Shown here piece by piece: positions 15,233 through 23,047 of a stretch of 38,274 bases of DNA (its first letter is position 1; every line of letters begins with the position of its first letter). The notes under the pieces were generated by a model. It searched no databases. It was not told the origin of the DNA and saw only the letters and a list, made by a program, of their open reading frames with translations. The position numbers were made by a program, and so were the translations under genes. Location of the stretch: positions 1 through 38,274 of the forward strand of contig CAMWSU010000018.1 in assembly GCA_947176965.1 (NCBI GenBank). Reading direction: 5' to 3'. This DNA is from an uncultured Lachnospiraceae bacterium. Its GTDB lineage: Bacteria; Bacillota; Clostridia; Lachnospirales; Lachnospiraceae.

Positions 15233-17111
15233 CCGCATCTCCCTCCAATCCGCTATCATGATAATAGCTGCTCTGCATATGAAAAAGTTCCGCATAAGCG
15301 CCGCCAAGTTCCATAAGGGAAGAATGACTGCCCTCCTCTTTGATCTGCCCGTCCGCGCTCAGGATGATCCTGTCGCAAAACCGGGTGGACGCAAGACGGT
15401 GTGAAATAAATACACTTGATTTTTCTTTGGAAAATTCTGCATAATTCAGATACATTTCCTGCTCTGCAATGGGATCAAGCGCAGCGGTCGGCTCGTCCAG
15501 CAGAAGCACCGGAGCGTTCTTATACAGTGCCTTTGCCAGGGCAAGCTTTTGCATCTGTCCTCCTGAAAAGTCCGTTGCATCTTCGTAAAGGCTTTTGACA
15601 AGACGGGTGCGCTCCCCTTTCGGCAGGCTCATTACCTTTTGATCAATCCCCGATTTCCTCATGCAGTCGTATAGCTTTTGAAAGTCGATTTCCTCCCACT
15701 TTTTGCCCGCAATATTCTCCGCGATCGTTACGGGCAGAACGTCAATATCCTGAAAAACCGTGCTGAAAATTTTGAAATATTCCTCTCTGTTATATTCACC
15801 GACGGGCGTACCGTTTAATAAGATCTCCCCCTCGGTGGGCTCATACAGACCACACATCAACTTAATGAGTGTCGTTTTCCCCGCACCGTTTAATCCTACA
15901 ACCGCAAGATTTTCTCCTTTTTTCAGCTTAAAAGAAATATCCTTTATCGTAGGTCTCTCCGCACCAAAATGAGTGTAGCTTACATGCTTAAATTCAATCT
16001 CACACTGCCCCTGCGGAACTTCCTTTTCCCCGCCTTTTCCCGGTTTTTCCTCTAATTCTAAATAATCTCTCAGATAGAAAATCTCCTGTGAAAGCCAGTT
16101 AAACGCGCTGAATTTCTCACACAGATTTCTCACTGCCGTGCAAAGCATGGCGACAGAATTAAAATACAATACAAAATCTCCCGCGCCGATCCTGCCGTTC
16201 ATAACAAGATAGACAATATACACCATCGCACCCACATTTCCGATTGATGTGACCGTCGTCTCCAACAGATTGTGCCGAAGTTCCCATTCATCCTGCTGCA
16301 CAAACCATCCGGTCCGTTTATCGAAAACCCGGTGATAAACACAGTCAAACCATTGCTGCATACCGAAAATGCGAATATCCTTTGCCTCGCGAAAATTATT
16401 GCCGACATTTGTTACATATTCCATCTGGCGGTCATAATTCTGCCAATTGTCAGCCATATTCCATATCCACATCATTTTATGGCGGTTAATGCGATACCCC
16501 GCAACAGCGGGTAATGCAATGATGAGAATCAAAACGGGGCTTAACATGGAAAGAATACCGCTATAGGCTGCAATCTGCAGCACTGCAAGGATGGTATCCC
16601 GCACCATAAAAAGCCCGGCATCAGCGGTCTTTTCAGCTCCTTCGGATGCCTTATTGAGCATATCGTTTATTTTCGTATTCTCGGTACTTTCATAAGAGAT
16701 ATGCATTTTCTTTTTCATCAGCTGCCCGAGCAAATGGTTCCGTAAACGCATTTTCCCCACCCAAGTGGCATACAAATGCCCCGAACGAAAAGGAATTTGA
16801 GTAAGCTGTCTGACCGAAATGATCACGACACAGATGACGCCCAGCGTGACCCGTGATGAAGTGCCGAGTGCAAATTCTATTACATATTTGTCCGTATACG
16901 TATCCAGAAGATTGCCCATGAGTTCCAGAATAAGAAGCAGCAGCATGACAAAGAAAAAGCCTCTTGCGTTACGCCACGTTTCCATGATCATATAATGCAT
17001 ATTATTAAGCATACTGTATTTAATCTTTGCCTGTTCCTCATAGAATTTCCGCCATGCCTCGGCATTCTTTTCCTTTGTGTATTTCGCAATTTTAACGCGT
17101 TTTTTGGACAT
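15225..17111 (-). CDS. ABC exporter half-transporter, membrane plus ATPase (first gene)
   Basis: 628 residues. A basic N-terminus (MSKKRVKIAKYTK) and about 50 cytosolic residues precede a six-helix membrane domain. The ATPase domain has Walker A GLNGAGKTT, signature DFSGGQMQK, Walker B VLLLDEPTAALDP and H-loop FISHRL, so it looks catalytically complete, as does its partner. The start was set at 17111, six bases after GGGGG. Upstream (17155-17218) lies an AT-rich promoter-like segment preceded by two direct repeats shared with the promoter of the Cys-rich gene. It overlaps the second ABC gene by 8 bases. No precursor-peptide gene is visible next to it in the 197 bases upstream. Confidence 0.92.
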   Translation of the reverse strand: MSKKRVKIAKYTKEKNAEAWRKFYEEQAKIKYSMLNNMHYMIMETWRNARGFFFVMLLLLILELMGNLLDTYTDKYVIEFALGTSSRVTLGVICVVIISVRQLTQIPFRSGHLYATWVGKMRLRNHLLGQLMKKKMHISYESTENTKINDMLNKASEGAEKTADAGLFMVRDTILAVLQIAAYSGILSMLSPVLILIIALPAVAGYRINRHKMMWIWNMADNWQNYDRQMEYVTNVGNNFREAKDIRIFGMQQWFDCVYHRVFDKRTGWFVQQDEWELRHNLLETTVTSIGNVGAMVYIVYLVMNGRIGAGDFVLYFNSVAMLCTAVRNLCEKFSAFNWLSQEIFYLRDYLELEEKPGKGGEKEVPQGQCEIEFKHVSYTHFGAERPTIKDISFKLKKGENLAVVGLNGAGKTTLIKLMCGLYEPTEGEILLNGTPVGEYNREEYFKIFSTVFQDIDVLPVTIAENIAGKKWEEIDFQKLYDCMRKSGIDQKVMSLPKGERTRLVKSLYEDATDFSGGQMQKLALAKALYKNAPVLLLDEPTAALDPIAEQEMYLNYAEFSKEKSSVFISHRLASTRFCDRIILSADGQIKEEGSHSSLMELGGAYAELFHMQSSYYHDSGLEGDADE

Positions 17112-17154
17112 AGAAATCCCCCATCCTTTGCTTCGTCCGTAATTTGATACCCTT

Positions 17155-17218
17155 ATCATACCGCAAAAAAAGACCGTCCATGCCATTTTCGGAACGAACG
17201 GTCAAAATACGGAACGAA
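17155..17218 (-). promoter_or_regulatory. Promoter of the ABC pair with two LytTR-type direct repeats
   Basis: Minus strand: two copies of TTCGTTCCG (17210-17218 and 17190-17198), exactly 20 bases apart, upstream of a T run and the -10 TATGAT (17155-17160). Paired direct repeats at about two helical turns are typical of LytTR DNA-binding domains. The second copy also contains ACCGTTCGT, which fits the general LytTR half-site consensus. A clear -35 box is missing, as expected for an activated promoter. The LytTR regulator is encoded about 2.5 kb upstream in the same block. Confidence 0.65.
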
Positions 17219-17257
17219 AGGCAACGATGCGGGCCCTCTCTGTTGCCAACATTCTGC

Positions 17258-17279
17258 AATTTGGGACGTAAGCACAAAT
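17258..17279. repeat. Dispersed repeat, copy 2
   Basis: AATTTGGGACGTAAGCACAAAT matches the DUF1015 leader element at 11451-11471 except for one inserted base. The gap 17112-17308 otherwise holds only the promoter and repeats described here, with no gene seen. Confidence 0.65.
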
Positions 17280-17308
17280 CCCGCCAATCAACAAATCTTT
17301 TGTATAGA

Positions 17309-18820
17309 TTATAATTCATATTGCAAAATAATATTATTAAAATATTTTTTAAACCCTAATCCCTTGTACAAATGTACGGCATCACCGCACGCACCAAGCG
17401 TTACTGTTTCTGCGCCATTATTTAACAGGTCATCGATTGCATAGGAAGATAATAAAGCTGCCGCTTTCTTTCTTCGATATTGTTCCAGAGTTGAAACAAA
17501 TTCTAATGAGGCTGTGTTTCCATTTTGGATCGTTGCGCACGTTGAAACAGCAACCCCATCAATCTTGGCTAAATAGATCTTGATATGTTCATTTTCTACC
17601 CACGTAAAATAATGCTCCGCGTCGATCATATCCCAACCATGCAATGCGGTATTTACCACGTCTATCCATAATCTAAAATCTTCCATCCTGCTGATTCTTT
17701 GGCAGGTGATGTGACTGTGTTCTTCTCTGTATGGACGGTAATCTTTTTTACGTAACAACATTGCCGGTTCGTCATCATCTCCCGACAAATTCTTGAAACC
17801 GTTCCGCTCCATAATTTCAATAATATTATCAGGCGTCGCATCCGGCGTCACAATCCACATCTGCGGTGCTTCGCCCTTTCGGATTCCCTGACCCAAAGCC
17901 TTTAATTCAGTTTCAGCGTTTTCTTCATTCAAATGAATACCGAAACCGAGGGATGGACCTTTTTCTCCTTTACATGGAATGATCCAGCTAACGGAACCCT
18001 CATGAAGGTCAATGATACCCGATTGTGCAAAGGCTTTATAATAATTGAAATAATTCGAGGCGATGATCTGATCCGCAATCACATACTTCTGCATAATATC
18101 ATCCGGTATTTCGATCTCATATTCACAGGTCAGATCTCCGTTCAGAACGGAACGAATCACTCTGCCTTTCAATTCTCTGCCCATAAATCCTTCATAACAA
18201 TTCAACATGTGACCCAAACTGCAATTACATAAAGCAGATGACACAACGTTTCCCGATAAAATGGATTCTTTGGCGAAAGGACAATGGCATGCATGATACC
18301 GTTTCATTTTTTCATCGGTGGCTTTCAGATACTCCTTCATATTATATGGGAAAGCCATCGTATACAGTTTGTTTCCCTTTCTTACAGCAGTTAACATTTT
18401 CGGATTTTGTTTTATAAACTCTAAAACCTCGTCCGTGATCTCCTGTCCGTAAAAATCCTTTTTTTCACGGTTCAGCCTGGCAAATTCCTCCACTCCGTCT
18501 TCACCATCACCAAGATATTCATCCAAATCGCCTATTTCCAAAAATCTCTCATGTGTCCCCACACATTGCGACGGGTGCAGTCCATGCCTTACTTTACAAA
18601 ATATTTTCTTCAACGTTTCCTTATCTGTCATTTCTTCAAGCCGCTTCATAAACAGATACATATGATGGCATTGACAATTGCACTCAGAATTCATGTCGGG
18701 TAACTCAATGTCTTTAACAAGTTCATCCCAAAAAGCTTCACCTAATTCCGCGCAGATTTCCTTTCTAAATGTGTGAAACCCAAATCCCAGTTCCTCATAA
18801 TTGATTGTCGTATCTCCCAT
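17309..18820 (-). CDS. Cys-rich N-terminal domain fused to a GNAT-like domain
   Basis: 503 residues, no membrane segment. The N-terminal half has clustered Cys/His: CNCQCHH (47-53), HACHC (176-180), CNCS (198-201) and Cys232 in a GDLTCEYEI stretch. The pattern CxC, then Gly, then GD-x-x-C-x-[YF]-x-I recalls the V4R/ATC-hydrolase-like group of small-molecule-binding domains; I cannot assign it firmly. The C-terminal half (about 255-503) resembles GNAT acetyltransferases: VAVSTCATIQNGNTASLEFVST, then YRRKKAAALLSSYAI in place of the usual acetyl-CoA loop (R/Q-x-x-G-x-G/A), and LYKGLGFKKY near the end. The loop is degenerate, so activity is uncertain. It is preceded by the same promoter module as the ABC pair and lies between the kinase and ABC genes. 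Possible roles: modification, sensing or immunity linked to the exporter. Base composition is visibly AT-richer than the biosynthetic genes. Confidence 0.75.
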   Translation of the reverse strand: MGDTTINYEELGFGFHTFRKEICAELGEAFWDELVKDIELPDMNSECNCQCHHMYLFMKRLEEMTDKETLKKIFCKVRHGLHPSQCVGTHERFLEIGDLDEYLGDGEDGVEEFARLNREKKDFYGQEITDEVLEFIKQNPKMLTAVRKGNKLYTMAFPYNMKEYLKATDEKMKRYHACHCPFAKESILSGNVVSSALCNCSLGHMLNCYEGFMGRELKGRVIRSVLNGDLTCEYEIEIPDDIMQKYVIADQIIASNYFNYYKAFAQSGIIDLHEGSVSWIIPCKGEKGPSLGFGIHLNEENAETELKALGQGIRKGEAPQMWIVTPDATPDNIIEIMERNGFKNLSGDDDEPAMLLRKKDYRPYREEHSHITCQRISRMEDFRLWIDVVNTALHGWDMIDAEHYFTWVENEHIKIYLAKIDGVAVSTCATIQNGNTASLEFVSTLEQYRRKKAAALLSSYAIDDLLNNGAETVTLGACGDAVHLYKGLGFKKYFNNIILQYEL

Positions 18821-18863
18821 ATCTTCTTCCTTTCCCGTTCAAATTCTTATATTCTCTAAATTT

Positions 18864-18896
18864 ATCATACCACAAAAAAGACCGTTTCGGAACGAA
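18864..18896 (-). promoter_or_regulatory. Promoter of the Cys-rich/GNAT gene with one LytTR-type site
   Basis: Minus strand: TTCGTTCCG (18888-18896), a T run and the -10 TATGAT (18864-18869) inside TGGTATGAT, an extended -10. The same words in the same order precede the ABC pair. The site is 11 bases (about one turn) nearer the -10 than the proximal site there. Confidence 0.6.
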
Positions 18897-18907
18897 AGGC
18901 ATTCATC

Positions 18908-19648
18908 CTAATCTCCCGTTTCTGTCAGCGGTATCATGATTTCTGTCGCAAAAACTCCTTCTTCATTCTGACGGTTCACGTATCCGCCGTATTTTTTTGT
19001 GACACGGTCAATGCGGAATAAGCCGTATCCATGCTCCCCTTTCTTAGTCGAAAGATACTCACCCTTTACCCTGCGGACCTTTCCCGCCGAATTCTGGACG
19101 GAAAGATAAAACTGGTCCTTCAGTCTTCCGATATAAATCCGTATAAATCGTTCTTCCACAGGAAGTAAGGCAGTTGCTTCCACAGCGTTGTCAAGCAGAT
19201 TTCCAAGTATTGAGCAGAGTTCCACATCGCTCATGGGCATTTGATCCGGAATGCTCGCCTTGACGTTAATCGCAATATCCTGCTTTTTTGCGACGCCCAG
19301 CTTACTGTTCAAAATAGCATCCGCCATCACATTGCCCGTTTTGATCACCGTATCCACAGTATCAAGATCATCTGCAAGACCCTCCAGATATTCAGACAGT
19401 TTTTCGTAATTCCCCCTCGAAAGCTGAATCCTCATATTTTGAATATGGTTCCTGTAATCGTGACGCCATCCCCTCACCTGACGATACATATTCTGGATCT
19501 CCAAAACCTGCTTTTCAATCTGTTCGCTTTGGAAACGCTCTATGCGGCGGTCAATCATATGATAAATCCTTTGACGCAGAAACAGCAGTCCTGCCAGAAA
19601 GATCATGCACAATAATGCCGCCGCCATGGTGATCATCATGATTTTCAT
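18908..19648 (-). CDS. GHKL sensor histidine kinase with a single membrane helix
   Basis: 246 residues. One N-terminal membrane helix (about 3-24), a short basic linker and coiled segment, then the AgrC/VirS-like H-box WRHDYRNHIQN (His63), N-box GNLLDNAVEA and G-box GEHGYGLFRID. It should autophosphorylate and pass phosphate to the LytTR regulator encoded 16 bases upstream. Family members usually have five to seven membrane helices as a peptide sensor; here there is essentially none, so the input must come through the membrane, a partner protein or the ABC exporter. The start was chosen at 19648 (GGAG 7 bases upstream); a longer in-frame reading overlaps the regulator gene and lacks a site. 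Confidence 0.9.
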   Translation of the reverse strand: MKIMMITMAAALLCMIFLAGLLFLRQRIYHMIDRRIERFQSEQIEKQVLEIQNMYRQVRGWRHDYRNHIQNMRIQLSRGNYEKLSEYLEGLADDLDTVDTVIKTGNVMADAILNSKLGVAKKQDIAINVKASIPDQMPMSDVELCSILGNLLDNAVEATALLPVEERFIRIYIGRLKDQFYLSVQNSAGKVRRVKGEYLSTKKGEHGYGLFRIDRVTKKYGGYVNRQNEEGVFATEIMIPLTETGD

Positions 19649-19664
19649 ACTCTCGCTCCAATTT

Positions 19665-20369
19665 TTATTTCGTGTAAAAAGCAATAAACTTCTCATTGAT
19701 TTCTCTGTAAAGCCGCCTGGATAGCGGAAGAACTTTTCCGTCATCAAGGTAAATTTCTGTTTTCCCGATACTGCGCACATATCGCAGATTGATGATATAC
19801 GAGCGGTGACAAAAAATAAATTCACTGCCGAACAGGTTTTTCACTTCCCCGATCCCCATATTACACTGCAACAGTTGACCGTCCGGCAGACAAATCTGTG
19901 TTTTCTTTCCTAATGCTTCGCAGTACATGATCTGATCCGGAGAAATATGAATGATTTGTTCCCCGCATTCAAGCAGCACTTCATTTTCGAGCGTATGCTT
20001 CTTTACATATCTATCCAAAACACGAAACAGCTTTTCCCTGTTCACAGGCTTTAACAGATAGTGAAGCGCTTCCACCTCGTAACCTTCACTCATATATTCG
20101 GAATACCCAGTTATAAAAATAATCGGCAGCATATCCCCCTGCGAACGCAGTCTTTTGGCAAGCTCCATACCGTTTAACCGCAGCATTTCAATATCCAGCA
20201 AAAGCAGACTGCACGGTTTGTCCGGATAAGAAAATAAAAAGCTCTCTCCACTGACATATTCATCAATGTCAAGTGCAAAAGGCTTGTCCGCAGACCATTC
20301 CCCAAGCAGCCGGCGCAGCTCGGCGATCTGATCATCATTATCGTCGCAGATTGCAATTGTCAGAGGCAT
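19665..20369 (-). CDS. LytTR-family response regulator
   Basis: 234 residues: receiver domain (1-120) with acidic residues CDDND, phosphoacceptor Asp59 in LLLLDIEM, Thr in FITGYSE and Lys in LLKPV; then a LytTR DNA-binding domain (about 130-234) with IMYCEALGKKT, FCHRSYIINL and PLSRRLYREI. It is the AgrA/VirR type, which binds paired 9-bp direct repeats and activates transcription. GAGGGAG precedes the ATG by about 11 bases. First gene of the accessory block, directly followed by its kinase. Candidate targets are the TTCGTTCCG sites upstream of the Cys-rich/GNAT gene and the ABC pair; none is seen upstream of the regulator itself. Confidence 0.93.
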   Translation of the reverse strand: MPLTIAICDDNDDQIAELRRLLGEWSADKPFALDIDEYVSGESFLFSYPDKPCSLLLLDIEMLRLNGMELAKRLRSQGDMLPIIFITGYSEYMSEGYEVEALHYLLKPVNREKLFRVLDRYVKKHTLENEVLLECGEQIIHISPDQIMYCEALGKKTQICLPDGQLLQCNMGIGEVKNLFGSEFIFCHRSYIINLRYVRSIGKTEIYLDDGKVLPLSRRLYREINEKFIAFYTK

Positions 20370-20447
20370 CGTTATCGTATCTCCCTCTCAATTCCTAATG
20401 TCAATACACAAGAAAGTATTTCATGTTTTTCCCATAATAAAAGTGGA

Positions 20448-20477
20448 AAGGCTGCATAGATCTCACTACGCAGCCTT
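20448..20477. repeat. Hairpin between serA and the regulator gene
   Basis: AAGGCTGC (20448-20455) pairs with GCAGCCTT (20470-20477) across a 14-base loop. It lies downstream of serA and upstream of the LytTR gene, third in a row of hairpins. Confidence 0.5.
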
Positions 20478-20489
20478 GTAATTTGCTCA

Positions 20490-20517
20490 AAAGATTGGCG
20501 CTGATGCGCCAATCTTT
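20490..20517. terminator. Hairpin family A, cassette right edge
   Basis: Perfect 12-bp stem AAAGATTGGCGC, loop TGAT, GCGCCAATCTTT. The stem sequence equals the core of the 18-bp hairpin at 13245-13284 on the other side of the five-gene block. Read from serA it is followed by a short T run, so it can terminate that transcript. Confidence 0.8.
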
Positions 20518-20519
20518 GA

Positions 20520-20538
20520 AAGGAAGCTTCGCTTCCTT
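20520..20538 (-). terminator. serA proximal terminator hairpin
   Basis: AAGGAAGC, loop TTC, GCTTCCTT directly after the serA stop codon. It has a short stem and short T run and is followed at once by the stronger family A hairpin, so the two likely act together. Confidence 0.55.
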
Positions 20539-20539
20539 T

Positions 20540-21703
20540 TTATTTCACAACCCTGACACGGAACACGCCGTCAATCTTCTGCAGGCGTTCAATGATCTCC
20601 TCCGTCGCAGACGATTCAATATCCATCATCGTGTAAGCCACCTCGCCGCGTGACTTGTTCATCATATCGCTGATATTGATGTTTGCCTCACCGAAGCACC
20701 CCGTAAACTTCGTGATCATATTGGCGATATTCTTGTGGAAGATTGCTACGCGTCCCACATTCGTGCATACGCCCATATCCAGATTCGGATAGTTCACGGA
20801 GTTGACGATATTGCCATTCTCCAAGTAATTCATCATCTCTTTTACTGCCATCTTCGCACAGTTATCCTCGGATTCCTCCGTGGATGCGCCAAGATGCGGC
20901 GTTACGATACAGCCCGGCTGTCCGACCGTTGTCGTATTCGGAAAATCGGAAACATATTTTTTGATCTTGCCGCTCTTTATTCCCTCAAGAACTGCCTCCT
21001 CGTCCGCCAGCAGATCTCTCGCATAGTTTAAGATCACGACACCGTCTTTCATTTTAGCGATCGCTTCCGCATTGATCATTTTCTTTGTCGCATCCAGCAG
21101 GGGCACATGAACCGTGATAAAATCGCACTGTTCATAAATCTCATCCACATTCAGCACATGCTTCACGTCACGGCTCAGATTCCATGCAGCATCGACGGAC
21201 AGATACGGGTCATAGCCGTAAACCTCCATGCCGAGGTGCTTTGCCGCATTCGCGACCTTGACGCCGATCGCGCCGAGTCCGATGATACCAAGCTTCTTGC
21301 CCGCAATCTCCGTCCCCGCAAAATTCTTTTTTTCCTTCTCTGCGGTCTTTGCGATATTCTCATCATCCTTTGCCGACTTTACCCACTCGATACCGCCGTT
21401 AATATCACGACATGCAAGCAGCATACCCGCAATGACAAGCTCTTTCACGCCATTTGCGTTTGCGCCCGGTGTATTAAAAACAACAACTCCCTGCGTCGCA
21501 CATTTGTCAAGCGGGATGTTATTGACACCCGCCCCCGCTCTTGCCACTGCCAAGAGTCCCTTCGGCAATTCCATATCATGCATTGCCGCGGAACGCACAA
21601 GGATGCCCTGTGCCTGTTCCATTTCTTCTGTCTTTTGATAATCGGCGCTGAATTCATCCAAACCGATCTTCGAGATCGGATTTAAGCAATAATACTGAAA
21701 CAT
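20540..21703 (-). CDS. serA: D-3-phosphoglycerate dehydrogenase
   Basis: 387 residues. It oxidises 3-phosphoglycerate to 3-phosphohydroxypyruvate with NAD, the first step of serine synthesis. The NAD fold has GIIGLGAIGVKVAN; the active site shows Arg in LNYARDLLADEEA, the acidic pair partner near YVSDFPN, and the catalytic His in TPHLGASTEESE. A C-terminal ACT-type domain (last 70 residues) is suggested by ANINISDMMNKSRGEVAYTM and could bind serine for feedback. The start was placed at 21703 with AAAGG 8 bases upstream; an in-frame extension of 28 residues has no support. It follows serC by 109 bases and ends in two hairpins. Confidence 0.96.
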   Translation of the reverse strand: MFQYYCLNPISKIGLDEFSADYQKTEEMEQAQGILVRSAAMHDMELPKGLLAVARAGAGVNNIPLDKCATQGVVVFNTPGANANGVKELVIAGMLLACRDINGGIEWVKSAKDDENIAKTAEKEKKNFAGTEIAGKKLGIIGLGAIGVKVANAAKHLGMEVYGYDPYLSVDAAWNLSRDVKHVLNVDEIYEQCDFITVHVPLLDATKKMINAEAIAKMKDGVVILNYARDLLADEEAVLEGIKSGKIKKYVSDFPNTTTVGQPGCIVTPHLGASTEESEDNCAKMAVKEMMNYLENGNIVNSVNYPNLDMGVCTNVGRVAIFHKNIANMITKFTGCFGEANINISDMMNKSRGEVAYTMMDIESSATEEIIERLQKIDGVFRVRVVK

Positions 21704-21812
21704 AGGATTATCCTTTCTTTTTGACATTATACGATCTTTACGAAATACAGACATATACCCCACAGGGCATTTGATTGTATTTCGCAATTGTTTCTATAAA
21801 CTAATCACGGAA

Positions 21813-22895
21813 TCAGGAATTTGCCTCTTCAAACTGCTTCATGAACGCAACCAGCTTCTCCACGCCCTCGATCGGCATTGCATTATAAATACTTGCACGC
21901 ATACCGCCGACGCTTCTGTGCCCTTTCAGATTCTCAAAGCCCGCCTCTTTTGCCTCCTTGACAAACTTTGCGTCCAATTCCTCGCTGCCTGTTACAAAAG
22001 GAACGTTCATAAGTGAGCGGTCTTCCGATCTCACCGTCCCCTTAAACAGCTTGCTTTCATCAAGGAAATCATACAGAACTTTTGCCTTTTTCTCATTATA
22101 TTCTTTCATCGCGCCAAGTCCGCCCTTTTTCTTCAGCCATTTAAATACCTTGCCGCAAATGTAGATGCCGTAGCAGGGAGGCGTATTATAAAGAGAGTCC
22201 GCGTCCGCATGCGTCTTATAACGCAGCATGGTCGGCGTTCCAGGAAGCACATCCTCCGTGATCAGATCCTCGCGGATGATCACGATCACAACACCCGCCG
22301 GTCCGATATTCTTCTGTACACCGCCGTAGATCACGCCGTATTTTGTCACATCCACCGGCTCGGATAAAAAGCAGGAGGATACATCCGATACGAGCACATG
22401 TCCCTTCGTGTTCGGAAGCTCCTTAAATTTTGTGCCGTAAATCGTGTTATTCTCACAAATATATACATAATCCGCATCTTCCGGAATGTTCAGATCAGAA
22501 CAGTCCGGTATGTAGGAAAACGTCTGATCCGCCGAGGAAGCCACCTCAACTGCTTCGCCGTACATTTTCGCTTCCTGATATGCTTTTTTCGCCCACTGTC
22601 CCGTCACGATGTAAGCAGCCTTCTTATTCTTCATGAGATTCATCGGAATCATGGCAAACTGCTGACTCGCGCCGCCCTGTAAAAAAAGCACCTTGTAATT
22701 GTCAGGAATATTCATCAACTCCCGAAGATCAGCCTCTGCCTCTTTGATGATGGTATCATATACCTTGGATCGATGGCTCATCTCCATCACGGACATGCCG
22801 CAGCCCTTATAATCAAGCATCTCCTCTGCCGCTTCCTTTAATACTTCCTCCGGCAGTACCGCCGGACCTGCGGAAAAATTATACACTCTGGACAC
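21813..22895 (-). CDS. serC: Phosphoserine aminotransferase
   Basis: 360 residues. PLP enzyme that converts phosphohydroxypyruvate and glutamate to phosphoserine. It has the family N-terminus RVYNFSAGPAVLPEEVL, LQGGASQQFAMIP for phosphate binding, and the PLP lysine in GGVQKNIGPAG (about Lys195); the C-terminal GGMRASIYNAMP is also typical. The start is taken as GTG at 22893-22895. The upstream ATG that would add nine residues (MENEEEERT) encodes nothing but the Shine-Dalgarno itself, AGGAGGAGG, which sits 8 bases before the GTG. It has a near-consensus promoter at 22975-23003 and is followed by serA, forming a serine operon. Confidence 0.96.
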   Translation of the reverse strand: MSRVYNFSAGPAVLPEEVLKEAAEEMLDYKGCGMSVMEMSHRSKVYDTIIKEAEADLRELMNIPDNYKVLFLQGGASQQFAMIPMNLMKNKKAAYIVTGQWAKKAYQEAKMYGEAVEVASSADQTFSYIPDCSDLNIPEDADYVYICENNTIYGTKFKELPNTKGHVLVSDVSSCFLSEPVDVTKYGVIYGGVQKNIGPAGVVIVIIREDLITEDVLPGTPTMLRYKTHADADSLYNTPPCYGIYICGKVFKWLKKKGGLGAMKEYNEKKAKVLYDFLDESKLFKGTVRSEDRSLMNVPFVTGSEELDAKFVKEAKEAGFENLKGHRSVGGMRASIYNAMPIEGVEKLVAFMKQFEEANS

Positions 22896-22974
22896 TGTTC
22901 TTTCCTCCTCCTCATTTTCCATACGGCGGCTTTCAGATGCTGTCTGCGTCCGTCACCGTCAGCTAACAAACTTC

Positions 22975-23003
22975 ATTCTACCTTTCTTAGCGCCATCCGT
23001 CAA
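22975..23003 (-). promoter_or_regulatory. Promoter of serC-serA
   Basis: Minus strand: TTGACG (22998-23003), 17-base spacer, TAGAAT (22975-22980). It leaves a leader of about 75 bases, with no clear riboswitch fold. Confidence 0.8.
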
Positions 23004-23047
23004 GAAAAACTTTGTTTGACTAAAGCGTTAAACTATTCAGACGCTTC

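Noticed and set aside
13361-20369. Lantibiotic or bacteriocin gene cluster
   Set aside because: No precursor peptide, modification enzyme or C39 peptidase domain is seen; the block has only exporter, GNAT-like and regulatory genes.
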